A stretch of 64,000 nt of DNA from Psoroptes ovis (lineage: Eukaryota; Arthropoda; Arachnida; Sarcoptiformes; Psoroptidae). Positions within the stretch are counted from its first letter, which is position 1. Every line of letters begins with the position of its first letter. A program made the position numbers and the translations under genes. The notes under the pieces are model-generated. The model made no database searches and was not told the DNA's origin. It saw only the letters and a list, made by a program, of their open reading frames with translations. Where the stretch lies: contig PQWQ01000011.1 in the NCBI GenBank assembly GCA_002943765.1, positions 744,001 to 808,000 on the forward strand, written 5' to 3'. Of this stretch, positions 39,088-49,300 are shown one piece after another.

Positions 39088-42000
39088 GACAAGATTTTCT
39101 GAAAAAAAATTTTATCCTTTGAAAATAAGTTTTTGAGATATTTAAGTTATAAAAAAATGAAAAAATTCAAATAAAATTTTTTTTTACATATGAAATGAAA
39201 TGAAAACAATGGAATTTGAATATTTTCATTATTATTATTATTATTTGAATAAAACCAAACATACAAAAGCCACATATAATAATAATCATAATCATAACAA
39301 TAAACAGCCACAAACCAAAATGATAATCCAAATATAATGATCATATTCATAAAAATGTATCAAAAAAAAAAAAATTAAAATTGTCTTTATATTTTTTCAG
39401 GAGAAAATGATAAAATGGCATAAAATGAATCGTTTTAAAAACGAGAATTTCAGGGAGAAAAATGAATATAAAATAAAAAATTCAATTTCATTGTTAAGTT
39501 GAATGTATTATGCTTTATTGATATGAATACATATCAAATACAAGCAAAAAATTTCATGCTTGAAATTGAAAAAATAAAGAATCTTTTATTATCATTTTCA
39601 AACAAAGAAAAAAAAATGAATGTTCAAATTCATAAATGTTCATTTTTGGAATTGAAAATTCAAATATAAATTACGTGTGAGCGTGTATTTGACTCGACTC
39701 TCATTATCGTTAATTGTTAAATTGAATGAATTGAATCGAAATTTTTCGAAGAGAGAAAAAAATGGAAGAAAATTCTTAGAAAAAAAATTTACATGGAAAA
39801 TATTTTAAATTCTTGTGTAGCATTATTCTATTAAATTCTCAATGAAATTTTCTCGATCCTCAATGAATGAATGTCATTTGGAGTTTCTTTTGAATTTTTC
39901 TGACAAATTATTCAACATTAAATAGTAATAATAATCGTAATAATGACAATATTTACACTGTAATAATTAATTAAATTTTTTTCAACATTTATTTATTTTT
40001 TCTTTTGTTCAAAAGTAAAATTTTAATTGTCATTTGGTTTCATTTTAATTGTAATTATTATTTTCAAATTATTCAATAGTATTTATATCAATTTACATGC
40101 ATTTCAAATTGTTTTTGAATTTAAGGAAAAACTTTTGAAAAATTTTAAAACTGTATAAATGTATGAAACAAAAAATTTTTCTTGAGCAAAAATGAAGTAA
40201 ATTGACAATGTGTGTGCATTATGTAAAATGTAAATTCATGAATTTACAAAACAAATCACACAACTCCTATTGGCAGCAAATTAAAAGCTTAATTTCTGTC
40301 GATTCATTTCTCTTCTTGAAGATTCATTATACACGAGAAAAAAAGGAACAAATATCCGAATTCAAATTCTAAATTTCGTATACATAAATATCGTCGCTCA
40401 TACACATCATCAATATCATTACAAATCTCAAGTGAAAAACATGAAAAATATTGAAACATTTCAAATTTATTATGGCAAATGAATATGAAACTAAATATTT
40501 CGAAAAGAAATATAAATTTGCATTTTGTCGATTCATTAATGGAATTTAAAACAAAATTTGTTCATTAAATTTATTTCTATTTTCTCGATACATTTAAATA
40601 TTTACATTTTCATTTCATTCAAAAGAAAAAAAATTACTAAATTCAAACTAAAATTTTGAATGATGATTTACTTTATTCGAACTAAACATTTTATATCTTG
40701 TCACAATTTTAAATTTTAAAATCAATATTTCAATCAAATGAAAAAATGGAAAATGGAAAATTTTATGCAAAAAGTCCAAATGATGCCAATTGCAAAATGA
40801 AAATGTGAAATGAAATGTGAAAACCATCTGCAAACTGCGACTACGATGATTGATTTTGATTGAAAGATTAAGACCATATATTTGTATATGATTATGAATG
40901 AAAACAATAATGCACATTTGAATGGCAAAGTAAATGGAAAACTCATCCCTATAATTGAATACATCATTTGTCATTTGAATACATCATTTCAATGATACGA
41001 ATTTGTAATTGAAAAAATATTGAAATGGAGAAGAAAAATATTTGGAGAATCCATATTTGAATTCATTTTGAATATTTGAATTTTTGAGAGTTGGAAAATA
41101 TGAATTTTGCCAATTTGTTCAATGAAATTTTTGGGCTTTGTTTTGTTTCTTTTAAAACAATTCAAACAACAAATTGTTGGTTGAATGATTTTTCAATATC
41201 ACTACATTATTTGCAACAATCTGCATCATTCATTTGCAACAATTCTTCATCATTCTTTTCACCAAAACAGAAGCATTCAACGATTCTCAAATAATTCAAT
41301 CTTCAAATCGAAATATATTCAAATTGATGAATTGAGTTTGAGTATATTTTTTTTCTCATTCAATTTTAAACTAGAATTTGAAATAGAAAATTTGAGAAAA
41401 ATTTTCCGCCTCTTTCTTTGAATTTTTTTTTCAATTTTTTTTTTTTTTTTTTTTGAATAAAAACTAAATGTTTAGATCGATGTATGTATGGAATGAAATG
41501 TGCATGGATCGTTGATTCGTTCATTGGTTCATTTCATTGGAATCATTGGTTGGTTGAATAATAATAAAATAAATTTGTGAATCAATGTTATCTCGTGCAT
41601 GAAAGAAGCCAATTGACTACGACAAGAAGCAAATATAATAATGGCAATAGTAATAATAATGATAAAAAAAAACATAACGACATCAAACGGTTCTTTGAAA
41701 TGATGATGATGATGATGATCGAGATACGAACGATGCAAATATACATTCAATTTTATACTTGGAATTTTTTCTATTTTATTTTTTATTATATTTTCAGAAT
41801 CAAAGTCAAAAAATCAGTGGAAGAATCAGTGGAAAAAATCACTGAAATACTCAAAGTCATTTCAATAAATACCAGAAACATTTGACTGACATGGAATTAT
41901 GGAACAAAAAAAAAAAAAAAAAATCAAATTCACAAAGCTAAAATAGTCCCAATTGGAAAATGGCAAAAGAAACGAAACGAAACGAAGAAAAAATTTGGGT

Positions 42001-42915
42001 AAAAAACGTCATATTTCAAGTGTATGGAAGATTGGTTGAAATAATAATAATATTTATTTGAAATTATTGGGACTGAAAAAAATGAAATGAAAATGAAATA
42101 AAAGGAAGCAACGTCAACGACAAATAATGTCAAAATCAAAAAAAAATTTTTTTTTTTGTTTTCAAAAATGCAAAACTTGGAAACTTTGAACCGAACTTTC
42201 AATGAAAATATTTTCAAAATAATAATTCAGGACCAAAAAAACAAAAACAAAACGATTGATTCCCTTGAAAGCATCAATATTATTATTATTATTACTTATT
42301 ATAATAATAATAACAATTTTAATAATCAAAATAAAATTTATTATTATTGAATTTTGCTCGTTCGTTTTTTCATCGATGCTCTTTTGTTTGTTTGTCATGA
42401 AATAATAATGAATTTTTATGGTTTTTTTTCATTGTTATTCGATGCATTTGATGCTATCTCAATATGGAAATTGATAGCATCATCGATAATGGAATTGAAT
42501 GTTTTCAATTTCAATTTAACTCTTTTACAATTAATCAATTAGTCAAGTAATTAGTGAAATTACTAAATTGATTTCTATTTGATTAGTGAAAATATCAAAA
42601 TTATCGGGATGATTTCAATTTTTTATACAAGAAATACAGCTTACCTGCATTGTTGAGCAATAAACAATCGATTGGCGATAATATTATATAATAATAAATA
42701 TTGATAATAAATAATAATTTTGAAAAAATTTCATAAATATAATTAAGCATTAATGGTGATGATGATGATGGCGGTGACAATGATGGCGAAGATGATAATT
42801 TACAATTATGAATTGTTCTTGTTTTGGTATTTGATGAATGATAATCATCAATATCATTGATTTTGAACATATTAGATTTAATGTCAAGGACAACAGAATT
42901 GATTTGAGCATTCAT
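4419..42915 (-). CDS. Dscam: Dscam-type Ig cell-adhesion receptor, 5' part (signal region to Ig3; partial)
   Basis: Seven minus-strand exons join in frame: 42915-42645, 32934-32865, 32686-32592, 31796-31647, 5507-5268, 5187-5041 and 4790-4419. They encode a hydrophobic leader and three I-set Ig domains. The Ig1 text (EPPQQVIFSNN, GAVIYC, LRHVR, YRCTGENSVG) and Ig2 text (GNSALLRCHIP, KNGELLI, CQVKHRLT) are characteristic of Down syndrome cell adhesion molecules. This family is a homophilic neuronal recognition receptor, and in insects also acts in immunity. In insects Ig2 and Ig3 are built from mutually exclusive exon arrays. Here one copy of each is seen, with Ig3 in a single exon. The rest of the ectodomain, the membrane segment and the tail lie to the left of the window or are lost. 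Introns are 9710, 178, 795, 26139, 80 and 250 bp in transcript order. Confidence 0.87.
5041..5187 (-). CDS. Dscam: Dscam exon encoding second half of Ig2
   Basis: 49 codons, phase 1 at both ends. The acceptor is the CGAATAG just before 5187 and the donor is GGTATGTTTC after 5041. The text DKYRILKNGELLI, then SFRCQVKHRLT, matches the constant second half of Dscam Ig2. A CAG 30 bases further upstream was not used because it gives the wrong phase and a stop codon when joined to the preceding exon. Confidence 0.85.
5268..5507 (-). CDS. Dscam: Dscam exon encoding first half of Ig2 (equivalent of insect exon 4)
   Basis: 80 codons, phase 1 at both ends, with acceptor ATATCAG at 5508-5514 and donor GTATTC below 5268. 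It begins VVEQRFIIEVYDEF and carries GNSALLRCHIP with the B-strand cysteine, typical of the alternatively spliced exon 4 position of insect Dscam. A run of about fifteen serines, written by a TCA/TCT microsatellite, lies near its 3' end, between the C and E strands of the domain. It is the only copy of this exon that I could find between Ig1 and the second half of Ig2. Confidence 0.85.
8546..8578. repeat. 13-bp inverted repeat, 7-nt spacer
   Basis: Arms 8546-8558 (TTTGAATATGGCA) and 8566-8578 are exact complements around TGGGTTT. The element is intronic and no flanking duplication is seen. Function unknown. Confidence 0.6.
8620..8642. repeat. CAG trinucleotide microsatellite
   Basis: About seven uninterrupted CAG units inside the 26-kb Dscam intron. 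They are not part of any supported reading frame. Confidence 0.8.
20348..20352. repeat. Target-site duplication (left) of the copia element
   Basis: ATTAT directly before the left LTR is repeated directly after the right LTR (24656-24660). Five base pairs is the usual duplication length for Ty1/copia integrases. Confidence 0.85.
20353..20574 (-). repeat. 3' LTR of the copia element
   Basis: 222 bp, with ends TGTTAA/TTAACA. It is a direct repeat of 24434-24655, with no difference found on reading. On the element strand it holds TATATAAA (20517-20510), probably the promoter, and AATAAA (20378-20373) near the end, probably the polyadenylation signal. Confidence 0.93.
20542..20594. repeat. 13-bp inverted repeat across the pol end and 3' LTR start
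   Basis: Arms 20542-20554 (ATGTTTGATAAAC) and 20582-20594 are exact complements. The 27-base loop between them holds most of the polypurine tract and the first bases of the LTR. One arm is in U3 and the other covers the pol stop codon. The RNA could fold into a hairpin that presents the tract. Confidence 0.7.
20575..20583 (-). other. Polypurine tract of the copia element
   Basis: On the element strand, ACGGGGGAG directly abuts the 3' LTR start (TGTTAAG). It lies four bases after the pol stop codon. This is the position of the plus-strand primer in LTR elements. Confidence 0.85.
20587..23610 (-). CDS. pol: Copia pol: protease, integrase, reverse transcriptase, RNase H
   Basis: 1007 residues from the first ATG. 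The protease-like start has FADNACSQH (residues 12-20), where copia proteases usually read DSGA, so the catalytic Asp is kept in an unusual DNA context. The pre-integrase finger has H149, H154, C183 and C186. The integrase core has D214, D277 and E313, with the motif GTPQQNGKAERN. Reverse transcriptase is in the second half, with the YVDD active site at 696-699. RNase H of copia type follows, with AEAEYISAS near 894. Domain order (integrase before RT) is diagnostic for Ty1/copia. The frame is the same as gag, separated from it by TAA plus five codons, so it may be made by readthrough or re-initiation. Confidence 0.93.
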   Translation of the reverse strand: MIDNKYKYCRMFADNACSQHTFNDRTYFSEIKGMVNDKLTTPGGIVNATAVGTVKFEVHDGNSWRPLVLENALLAEDSEMNLVSLGQLAVDEDIKALLEKKCIIVYRDYEPLMYADRSTVYKNVYEIRARFPLKQIACATLINNVSTWHERFNHISKNTIRKMVSQSMVDGLPNKLDDDMNYCISCCNGKMTEFVHPKSSMRYHVKSGEFIHLDIGGYIQEPSIHNNRYFLIAVDELSGYIKIRFMRDRTEITNKFKRLLNEIKLETGNEVKCVRSDCGTEFKSNSFQAIIEQNGIVHQFATVGTPQQNGKAERNIRTIIEHATASLINKKLPKYLWDEAVNQTVYTQNRTLNSSGNVPYTVWFGRKPDVSNLRIFGTSGQMLIKGTNKFESKTIPVILVGYEGESIYRCFSKQRRTIELSSSVIWMEEPMSKTITFEHNQPSINQPVTNEKSDQEENDETELPATNMESSNDTSHRPGRPLGAKNKKYEVNEERLKSLRKFAGFIGAPNTYDEALNSIESYKWKESMQEEYNALIENQTWDLVTKPVGVNVISVKWLYKIKDDGRYKSCLVARGFQSNDDSMDNFAPVINADTIRLTFSLIATYDMTMIQFDVSTAFLNGFINHDVYIEQPIGFDDSSGRVCKLKRGLYGLRESPKAWNARFNDVVTDYGFIASAYDPCFYFKYIDKSLTLIMLYVDDGIICSTNPNVPKDVFNHLNECFKVNEIQTNVYVGFEFRRNREQRKIYLTQSKYVLEKLKTFGMEMCKSSKSPCTLDDMYENSIENNDFPYRQAIGSLLYLSCKTRPDICFAVSMLARFVTKPMEIHVLAIKRVFRYLKATVDVGIELGGKTDLKLLAFSDADLAGRKDDRKTTAGWVVMLNGPILWKTKTQKLIVDNTAEAEYISASTCAKHLMFIINLLKEINIQVNKPTIFIDNQSTLAQLNQHCIPSKLKHIEIKYHMIRQLIQNNVIDVDWIESSKQAADWLTKPLTCIKHERLLRIWNMVQDV
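23626..24429 (-). CDS. gag: Copia gag: nucleocapsid protein
   Basis: 267 residues. The start MDPSN lies only four bases after the 5' LTR and inside the primer-binding site. The middle matches the UBN2-type gag region of copia elements. A CCHC zinc knuckle (CYRCHKIGHIKRNC) lies at about residues 212-225, followed by an acidic run (DDEDDDEDEDS) and a basic tail. The frame ends with TAA at 23628-23626, and pol continues in the same frame after it. It should package the element's RNA in virus-like particles. Confidence 0.9.
   Translation of the reverse strand: MDPSNLRVTVLSSSTYGRWYNEITAALKGKGLLKYVLPIKAEEKYDDQLDSQAKLLLYNSIDEQNYQRISSCDSARAIFESLNEFHKGASNERLDRLLMRLYSIKWNDDNVPETFALIRSTAAELKTCGRAMQENELCSKIMTIMPSQYDSIINSVLTMRKNNMEVSVNMLESLVMDQVDRSQSRAEKNNEINDKENRNILAMARKRNIVRCYRCHKIGHIKRNCPMQDDEDDDEDEDSNKWRQGPSKIKQKFQMKTLNGNMKKCKN
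24418..24433 (-). other. Primer-binding site, tRNAiMet anticodon type
   Basis: GGTTATGGACCCAAGC starts immediately after the 5' LTR. It resembles the complement of the anticodon stem-loop of initiator tRNA-Met (GGTTATGGGCCCAGC), with one substitution and one extra A by eye. Copia-type elements are known to prime from a half-molecule of that tRNA. The ATG in it is the gag start codon. Confidence 0.75.
24434..24655 (-). repeat. 5' LTR of the copia element
   Basis: 222 bp, reads identical to 20353-24574's counterpart at 20353-20574. The promoter TATATAAA is at 24598-24591 and AATAAA at 24459-24454 on the element strand. It drives transcription leftwards through gag and pol. Confidence 0.93.
24656..24660. 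repeat. Target-site duplication (right) of the copia element
   Basis: ATTAT, identical to the five bases before the left LTR. Confidence 0.85.
24661..31646. other. Right part of the 26-kb Dscam intron
   Basis: About 7 kb with no supported exon on either strand. It holds TTA, CA and GT runs (for example 25442-25467, 29880-29891, 30257-30279) and a GAATATTC/GAGA inverted repeat at 30791-30820. Nothing resembling an Ig exon was seen. Confidence 0.6.
30791..30820. repeat. 13-bp inverted repeat with two AGAATATTCT and GAGAG
   Basis: Arms AGAATATTCTCTC (30791-30803) and GAGAGAATATTCT (30808-30820) are exact complements around a 4-base GAGA. Each arm contains nGAAnnTTCn, the form of a heat-shock element dyad, with GAGA repeats between them. 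It could be a regulatory element or chance in AT-rich DNA. Confidence 0.55.
31647..31796 (-). CDS. Dscam: Dscam exon encoding second half of Ig1
   Basis: 50 codons, phase 1 at both ends, with acceptor AAAAATAG at 31797 and donor GTAAGT after 31647. The text is LRHVRHDNALIF, then YRCTGENSVG and YVQVRA, the usual end of Dscam Ig1. Its last base joins the Ig2 exon at 5507, 26.1 kb downstream, giving the continuous VRAVVEQ. Confidence 0.87.
31797..32591 (-). other. Dscam intron inside Ig1
   Basis: 795 bp between the middle and last Ig1 exons. AT-rich, with no feature supported inside it. Confidence 0.6.
32592..32686 (-). CDS. Dscam: Dscam exon encoding middle of Ig1
   Basis: 95 bases, entering in phase 2 and leaving in phase 1. 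It encodes TGAVIYCTINGNPMPKVYW, with the B-strand cysteine and the Ig tryptophan. The acceptor is ACACAG above 32686 and the donor GTAAGC below 32592. Confidence 0.85.
32865..32934 (-). CDS. Dscam: Dscam exon encoding N-terminal edge of Ig1
   Basis: 70 bases, entering in phase 1 and leaving in phase 2. It encodes HVVDHIGPYFIREPPQQ, then VIFSNN. The EPP...FSNN stretch is typical of the first strand of Dscam Ig1. The acceptor is ATATTTAG and the donor GTAAGC. The phase-1 start fits the leader exon that ends at 42645. Confidence 0.85.
33504..33525. repeat. Poly-A run, 22 bp
   Basis: Uninterrupted A22 in the first Dscam intron. No retrotransposed gene body was recognised to its left, so it is listed only as a homopolymer. 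Confidence 0.8.
34706..34736. repeat. ATG/GAT trinucleotide microsatellite
   Basis: About nine ATG units in the first Dscam intron. Not coding. Confidence 0.8.
35342..35383. repeat. 17-bp perfect inverted repeat, 8-nt loop
   Basis: Arms 35342-35358 and 35367-35383 are exact complements (TATTTGAAATATTTTTC and its complement) around TTCCTTTT. The RNA of either strand would fold into a stable hairpin. No target duplication is evident and the element is intronic. Confidence 0.7.
35543..35572. repeat. TGAA tetranucleotide microsatellite
   Basis: About seven TGAA units in the first Dscam intron. Confidence 0.8.
42645..42915 (-). CDS. Dscam: Dscam leader exon
   Basis: The frame from the ATG at 42915 gives 90 codons plus one base. 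It ends at the donor GCAG|GTAAGC, phase 1, which fits the exon at 32934. The first 55 residues are polar and Ser/Pro-rich. A second ATG at 42750 starts MLNYIYEIFSKLLFIINIYY, which looks like an ordinary signal peptide followed by the mature chain. I consider the 42750 start more likely for a secreted receptor. With the 42915 start the hydrophobic segment would be internal. No homology can be seen in the leader itself, so the link rests on phase, strand and position. Confidence 0.65.
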
Positions 42916-45900
42916 TGTTTGTAGATTTGCGATTTTTTTATTGAATTTTTACCGTTGAAAATTTTTTTTCAAAAATGATTCAAATTGATTTTTTGAAATT
43001 TGATTTGAAAACTGTTTCTTTAAGCCATATTTGCACAAACACACACACACACTAACTTACACAAACTCACACGACCAATCATATCACTGACACTGTCACT
43101 GGTCGATGTTTGATATTTGATGTATCAAATTGATTTTTGTAGTTCGATGATGATGATTATTGAATAAACAAGTAAATAAATGAAAATAATCAAATGAAAA
43201 TTGACTAAAAGTTCATTCATCGAATACAATTGAAATTGAAATGAAATGCAGTCATTTTCGTTCAGTTTTAATGCTTTTGCAAATGAAAATAAACTCAAAT
43301 CGATGAAGAATAAGAACGGAAAAAATTAGAATCTTTGAATTTTCTTTTGATATATTTCTATGTTCAAACATTGTTCATCATCATCATCATCAGTATGATC
43401 AGCTGCAGCAGCAGCAGCAGTAAAACAAATATTAATCGAAACACAAGGGGGTAGAGAAATGGAGAAAAAGTTTGACATGACATCTCGTCATTACATTTGG
43501 GAATTCATTTGTCTTTGGTGTATTTTGTGCTGCTCCACACACTATCTATCTATCATTGCTGAATTTTGAATGATTCTTAATCAAAAAAATGATCAAAAAT
43601 GAAATGAAAAATATCATTCATTTCGTTTGTTTCTGTTCATCTTAAGTATAATTGTATTTTATTTCATTTTTTCGTTTCAATCATTATTATTGTTATTATT
43701 CGTTATTGCAGCTGCTATCGTTCATTGTGCATCATACAGTTGACATTCAATTGATTTTTATTCATTCATTTAATTTTCGTTAACATTTGAACGTGGCCAC
43801 ATTTCAACTTTATTAAATTTTTATGAAATTTTCCAACGAGAAAAAAGAAAACTTGACAATTTCGATTCGTAATATTTTTAGGATAAAACAATTGATGTTT
43901 TAGTTATTCGATGAAAATTAAATATCGAGGGGTTTATGGTATTTTTGAATCAATTTGGAGAAGTTTGGAAGAAAATTGGATCGGAACACTAAATTCAGTT
44001 GCGAGATAAAGGTAAATCCCTTGAATTAGGGACGACGAACGATGATAACCTGACGATTAAATTATGATGCTATTTGGCTGATAATTTTCGATTGTTTTTA
44101 AATGCTCAAATATATCAATCATTAATCATTAATAATGAACTGAAAATCACCCTAAAAACAATCACAAAAATACAAAATACACAATTTTCACTTTGACAAT
44201 TTTAATATTTGTTTCATTGAACATTGCATGTATTAGATTTGACTCAAGAGCTAAGACAAAACATCAATAGTAAACAATTTTATCAAATAAAAAAATGAAT
44301 TTTATCATCGGGAAAATACAAACTAAAAAAGCAGCAAAAAGCAAACGACAAACGATTAAATCAAAATTTTTTGATTTTGATTTCAATAATTTTTCATTTA
44401 TTTCTTTGATTCAAATACAAATTGTATCATTATTATTATTATTAGTTGTATTATCATCAAAAACAGATACAATTTATGTGTTTGTTTATTCAATTTTTTC
44501 ATTTTTTTGATGGAAAATTTCTTTCATTTCTTGATACAATTTCATATAAATAAATACATTGATACACACAACTCACACAATCATAGCTCATACAAACATT
44601 AGAAACATTTAAAGCATCAATGGAAACACACACACATAGGCGAATGTGCTTGAAATTTTTAAAATCAAAGTTTCACAAATCAAATCATTATTTCGATCAT
44701 CAACACCGAATTCATGATCCATCGTGTTTGTTGGCTGAAACACAACTGAAGAATTGTTTTTATTTCGTGAAAAATTTCGTTTCCACAGAATCGACGATCC
44801 AGCAAATGGCAGTCGGATATGCTTTCAGCTCGGAAAATTCAAACAAAAATTTCACCAGCGCAATTCTGCTCGTTTCATTTCATATCGTATTCGATTCAAG
44901 CTTCAATTCGTAATTCTCAAATGTGAATGAAAATGAAAATGATCATATTATAAAATATATGAAGCTTTATATATTTTTCAGTTTTCGGGTTCGTTGAATG
45001 GTTGGTCGGTTAGTTGGGATGGTTTGGATCATTTTATATTATGTATTATTTTTAGTTGGTTGATTGGTTTATTCTTTTAATTTTCAGTGATCAAACTACG
45101 CACACACCAAAATCAGATATTATTATTATTTCAATGAAAAAATATATCGTCTAACTGTGAACTGTCTATAACACACGATACACAAATATTTGAAATGTTT
45201 GAATGAATGGGAAAAAAATGGAAAAAATATTTTTCATTGATTTGTTATCATAATCATCATCAACATCATCATCGTTTATAATAATAATAATAATAATGCA
45301 CACAAAAAATTGAACGGAAAAAAATATTAGTGAAAACCATCACACACAAACTTATTCATTCATTTATTGAAAAATGAACGAAAGTGAAAATAAAATTGTT
45401 CAATTTGATGTTGGCCATGTGTGTTGGATGTTGGGTTGTATTTGAATTTAATATAAGCTAAGCACGCAGATATACAACATGGTTCACGACTGGAGACGCG
45501 CGCAAAATGATGATTTTCGAGGCAATTTTGTGTGACTTGTACGAGGGCAAAAACAAGCGCAAAATGGCCAAAAATGGTCAAAAATGGCTACGAATACGTT
45601 TAAAAATTACAAAATCATTATCATCGTCTATTCTGGCCATAAATCTTCGGTAATTGTACATAGGAAATTATTGAAAATAAATAAACAAACTAAAAAGATT
45701 TGAACCAAAAACAAACAAACAGATTTGACAGATTGATATAATCCGTCAAACAATGGCTTATTGCTATTTTACTTACCCGTAATAATTTTATTATTATTAA
45801 ATTTTTCTTCTCAGGAAATATGAGATTGTTTCTCATATTGAATTGTATAGAAACATACATTGTTTTTTTCATTATTTTAGTTTTAGTTTAATTTGATTTT

Positions 45901-46366
45901 TTCGTTGTTTTATATTATATGAGATCAATTTTTGGACTAAACCACGTAGCAAAATTTGAATTTGAATGAGTGAATTTAAATGAATGAATGAAACACATTT
46001 AAACATTGAATAATCATTTTATTTTTTTTTCCAAATAATAAAACATCTGGTTGAGTCCAAAATATTACCAATAATAATCATTATTGATATTATTGTTTAT
46101 TTTTTTTGTGGTACGTAATATCATGATATTGAGATATTCAGATTTAACATTTTGATAATTTAATAAAACACTGATTTATTATATTTGGTAACATTGAAAC
46201 AATGTTTGAATTACAAATAATCAAAAATTACAGATAAAAAATAATAAATTGAAATCGAAATATGATTTATTTGTAGAAATTGTTGCCATCTATGCATTTA
46301 TAATGCTATTATTTGATTGTTCATAGATTTGAAATTGAATTTGATTTTCAATTATTTTAAGAATTA
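42916..46366. other. Region between the Dscam leader exon and the ABCA gene
   Basis: 3.4 kb. It should contain the Dscam 5' UTR and promoter and the ABCA 3' end, both on the minus strand. It holds a CAG run (about 43405-43421), CA and GT runs and an AAT run (45280-45297). A short GC-richer island at about 45460-45600 is open in more than one frame. No gene is confidently called. Confidence 0.5.
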
Positions 46367-49300
46367 TCATTTCTTATCTCTTACAAATGATAAAAATATA
46401 CATTCCAATGATGTTTGATATATTGAATAATCTTCTATGGCTAATTCATGTTTTGATTGTTCTAAATTGCCAAATAATTTACTTAAAAGTATTGGATTAG
46501 CTGTTGTTGATGTTGATGATGATGTTACATTTGTTGATGGCTGTATTTTAAATACAATCATATTATTATGTAAACTATCGACGAAAAAATTTTCATGTAT
46601 TTTGCCATACATAAATTCATACAATTTTTTCAATATTTTTTTGTTGATTACATTTTTTAATTTAATATTAATTACGTAACCAGCACCATATTTTTGTTTA
46701 AGATGCATTGGACTGCCTAAACATTTGATTCGTCCTTTTACCATTATTATTAAACGATTACATAAAGCTTCACATTCTTCCATTGAATGTGATGTCAATA
46801 CTAATGATGAACCAGCTTCGCGTACTAAATTTATTGCATTCCACAAACATCTTCGTGATACTGGATCGACACCGGTTGTCGGTTCATCAAGAAATGCAAT
46901 TAATGGATTTCCAATAATTGACTATGATTATGGATAGAAAAAATTGGAACAAAACACACAATGATTTACAAAAAAAAACTTACGATTGCAAAACTAAGTT
47001 TACGCTTTGTACCACCACTGTAACCGCCAACTTTTTGATCAATGTGTTTTTGAAAGACTAATAATTTACTTAATGCGTCGATTTGTTCATCTATAATTGT
47101 TTCATTGATGCCACGAATTCGTGAAATAATTTTCAACGTTTCCCGCCCGGTCAAATGATCAACAAGGCCATCGAATTGTGGACAATAACCAATATCACGA
47201 TAAATTTGACGAATATTATTTTTAATACTTTTATTATTGATGATAATATCACCGCTGGTCATTTTTGTCGACCCAGTTATCATTTTGAACATTGTCGTTT
47301 TTCCTGCACCATTTTCACCTAGAACACCGAAACATTCACCACGTTTGACACCGAAACTGACATTGCGTACGGCTTGAAATTTTCCATAATCTTTATATAC
47401 ATTTTTCACGATCATTGAATCACTTCGATTTAATGAGACCATATTTCGTCTATTTATTCTTCTATTTTCATTTTCCACATCACTCTCATCAAATTCATCA
47501 TCGATTGATTGTTTTTTACGCAATTTTAATGACTTTGATGATGATGATCGATCAAGATATCCACTTTCAAATAAAATCAATAAAAGCCAAAATATAATAC
47601 ATTGCGTTGCAAAACCAATCAGATAAAAACCGATGCCAGGTTTACTGAAGGAAAAATAATTTTCTTCAAAATTCCAACATCTATCACCACATGTTTTTTT
47701 ACAGCAAATTTTTGCCAATCCAATATCATACTGAGTATAATTACACAGATCTTGAATATTGAATGTTAATCCGAATACCGTAACATTTGATAAACATGTT
47801 TTTGTTGCCATAGCATTCGATGATATTTCATATGATGCCATTGCAATATTATGAATTGGTGATATGAATTGAAAAATTGAATCAAGTAAACGACTAACAT
47901 TTAATAATCCGAATTCTGGAAGTTGTAAAATTAATACGACCAAAAATGTTATCGTTCCAATGATTAATGCATATAATGCTAAACGTATATAAGCTGTTGA
48001 TGAAGTACGAAAAAATAATGAAAGCACATAAACCAATGGAATCGATGCAAAGCCATGTAATAAGAATATTAAAAATAAACGACCCTGTTGTTCCATATTT
48101 CTAAATGTTGCTACATCTAAAACATAGATTATAATGCACAATATAGATGATGATATTATATAAATAATATAATCGATAATAAAATTAGTGATCCAATATT
48201 GAAATAAATTTAATCCACTAATTTGTTGAATATGTTTGAAATTTGTTGTTTTTTCTTTCACCAAAAATATAATAAAACTTGCGATCAAAAATGAAATTGA
48301 AAATTGTATATCATGCGATACGGTCAATTGTTTGGTCATATCAAAACCAACAGCACGAATATTATCCACTTGTCTACGTGGAAATGGATGATTCCAAATT
48401 TTTAATTTAAAATTTTTTTGATTAAAAATTAATTTCAATATTGTTTCATCAATGAATGCCATCGATATTGAACTGGTATGATATGCTTGATTATTGTACA
48501 TTGATATTATTTTTATTTTACCATTTTTTGTTTGTTGAAAAATTGCCGATATTAAATAATATAAATTGTATCGATCTTCATGTGATTCACCATAATTACT
48601 TAGATATTTGTTGGCATAGTTATCAAGTTCTTGTGATTTATTGATTTTTTCTGATTTGAGAAAAAAGTTCATTCAAAAAATTTAAAAATAATTCAAATTG
48701 CGAAGAAACAAAAAATAAATAAATAATAAAAATTATAATTACCATCAACGAATGTAACTGTATTTGCATTATTGATATTTTCAATCAACATTTTTGACAA
48801 TGATCGTATCGGTTGATTACCATTATCATGAAATATTGTTGCTTCAAATTTATGATATTTATCGATATTGTTCACCAATAAATTTGTTGATAATGATATT
48901 TTATCTTGTTGATTTCGATTAGCATAAATACTCAGGGCTAATATTAATGCAGGTAGCACAAATTGTGCAAATAATATAAATGAATTTCTAAATGTGAATA
49001 ATAATTTTTTAACAATTAAACTATAAAAAATTTGTACTTGATGATCGAAACCATGATTCAATTTCAATGAATTGTATTTAATTTTTTCAATTATCGATAA
49101 TTCATTATTATGATTATGATTATTGTTTTGTTGATCAACATTGATGAATGAATTTTTTTCATAAAAACTATTCATTTGTTCGGTACCTTTTTGTGCAAAA
49201 TCACCAACACGTAAAAATACTTCTTCAAGTGTTGTCACTGATATTCCAAAATTTACAATGCCTAATTCTGCCATATTTTGTTCAATTATTGTGAATAATG

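Larger units (their letters stand above)
32935..42644 (-). other. First Dscam coding intron, 9.7 kb
   Basis: No further Dscam exon was recognised here. It contains an A run (33504-33525), a GAT run (34706-34736), TGAA repeats (35543-35572), an ATA run (39056-39081), a 17-bp hairpin (35342-35383), a 20-bp palindrome (36963-36982) and a stretch of different composition (about 35930-36560). Long first introns often hold enhancers, but no specific site can be named. Confidence 0.55.

Noticed and set aside
41577..41885. 102-codon plus-strand frame.
   Set aside because: Contains a GAT repeat translation (MMMMM) and overlaps an equally long antisense frame.
44620..44913. 97-codon plus-strand open frame.
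   Set aside because: No domain or conserved motif; begins in a CA repeat and resembles chance in AT-rich DNA.
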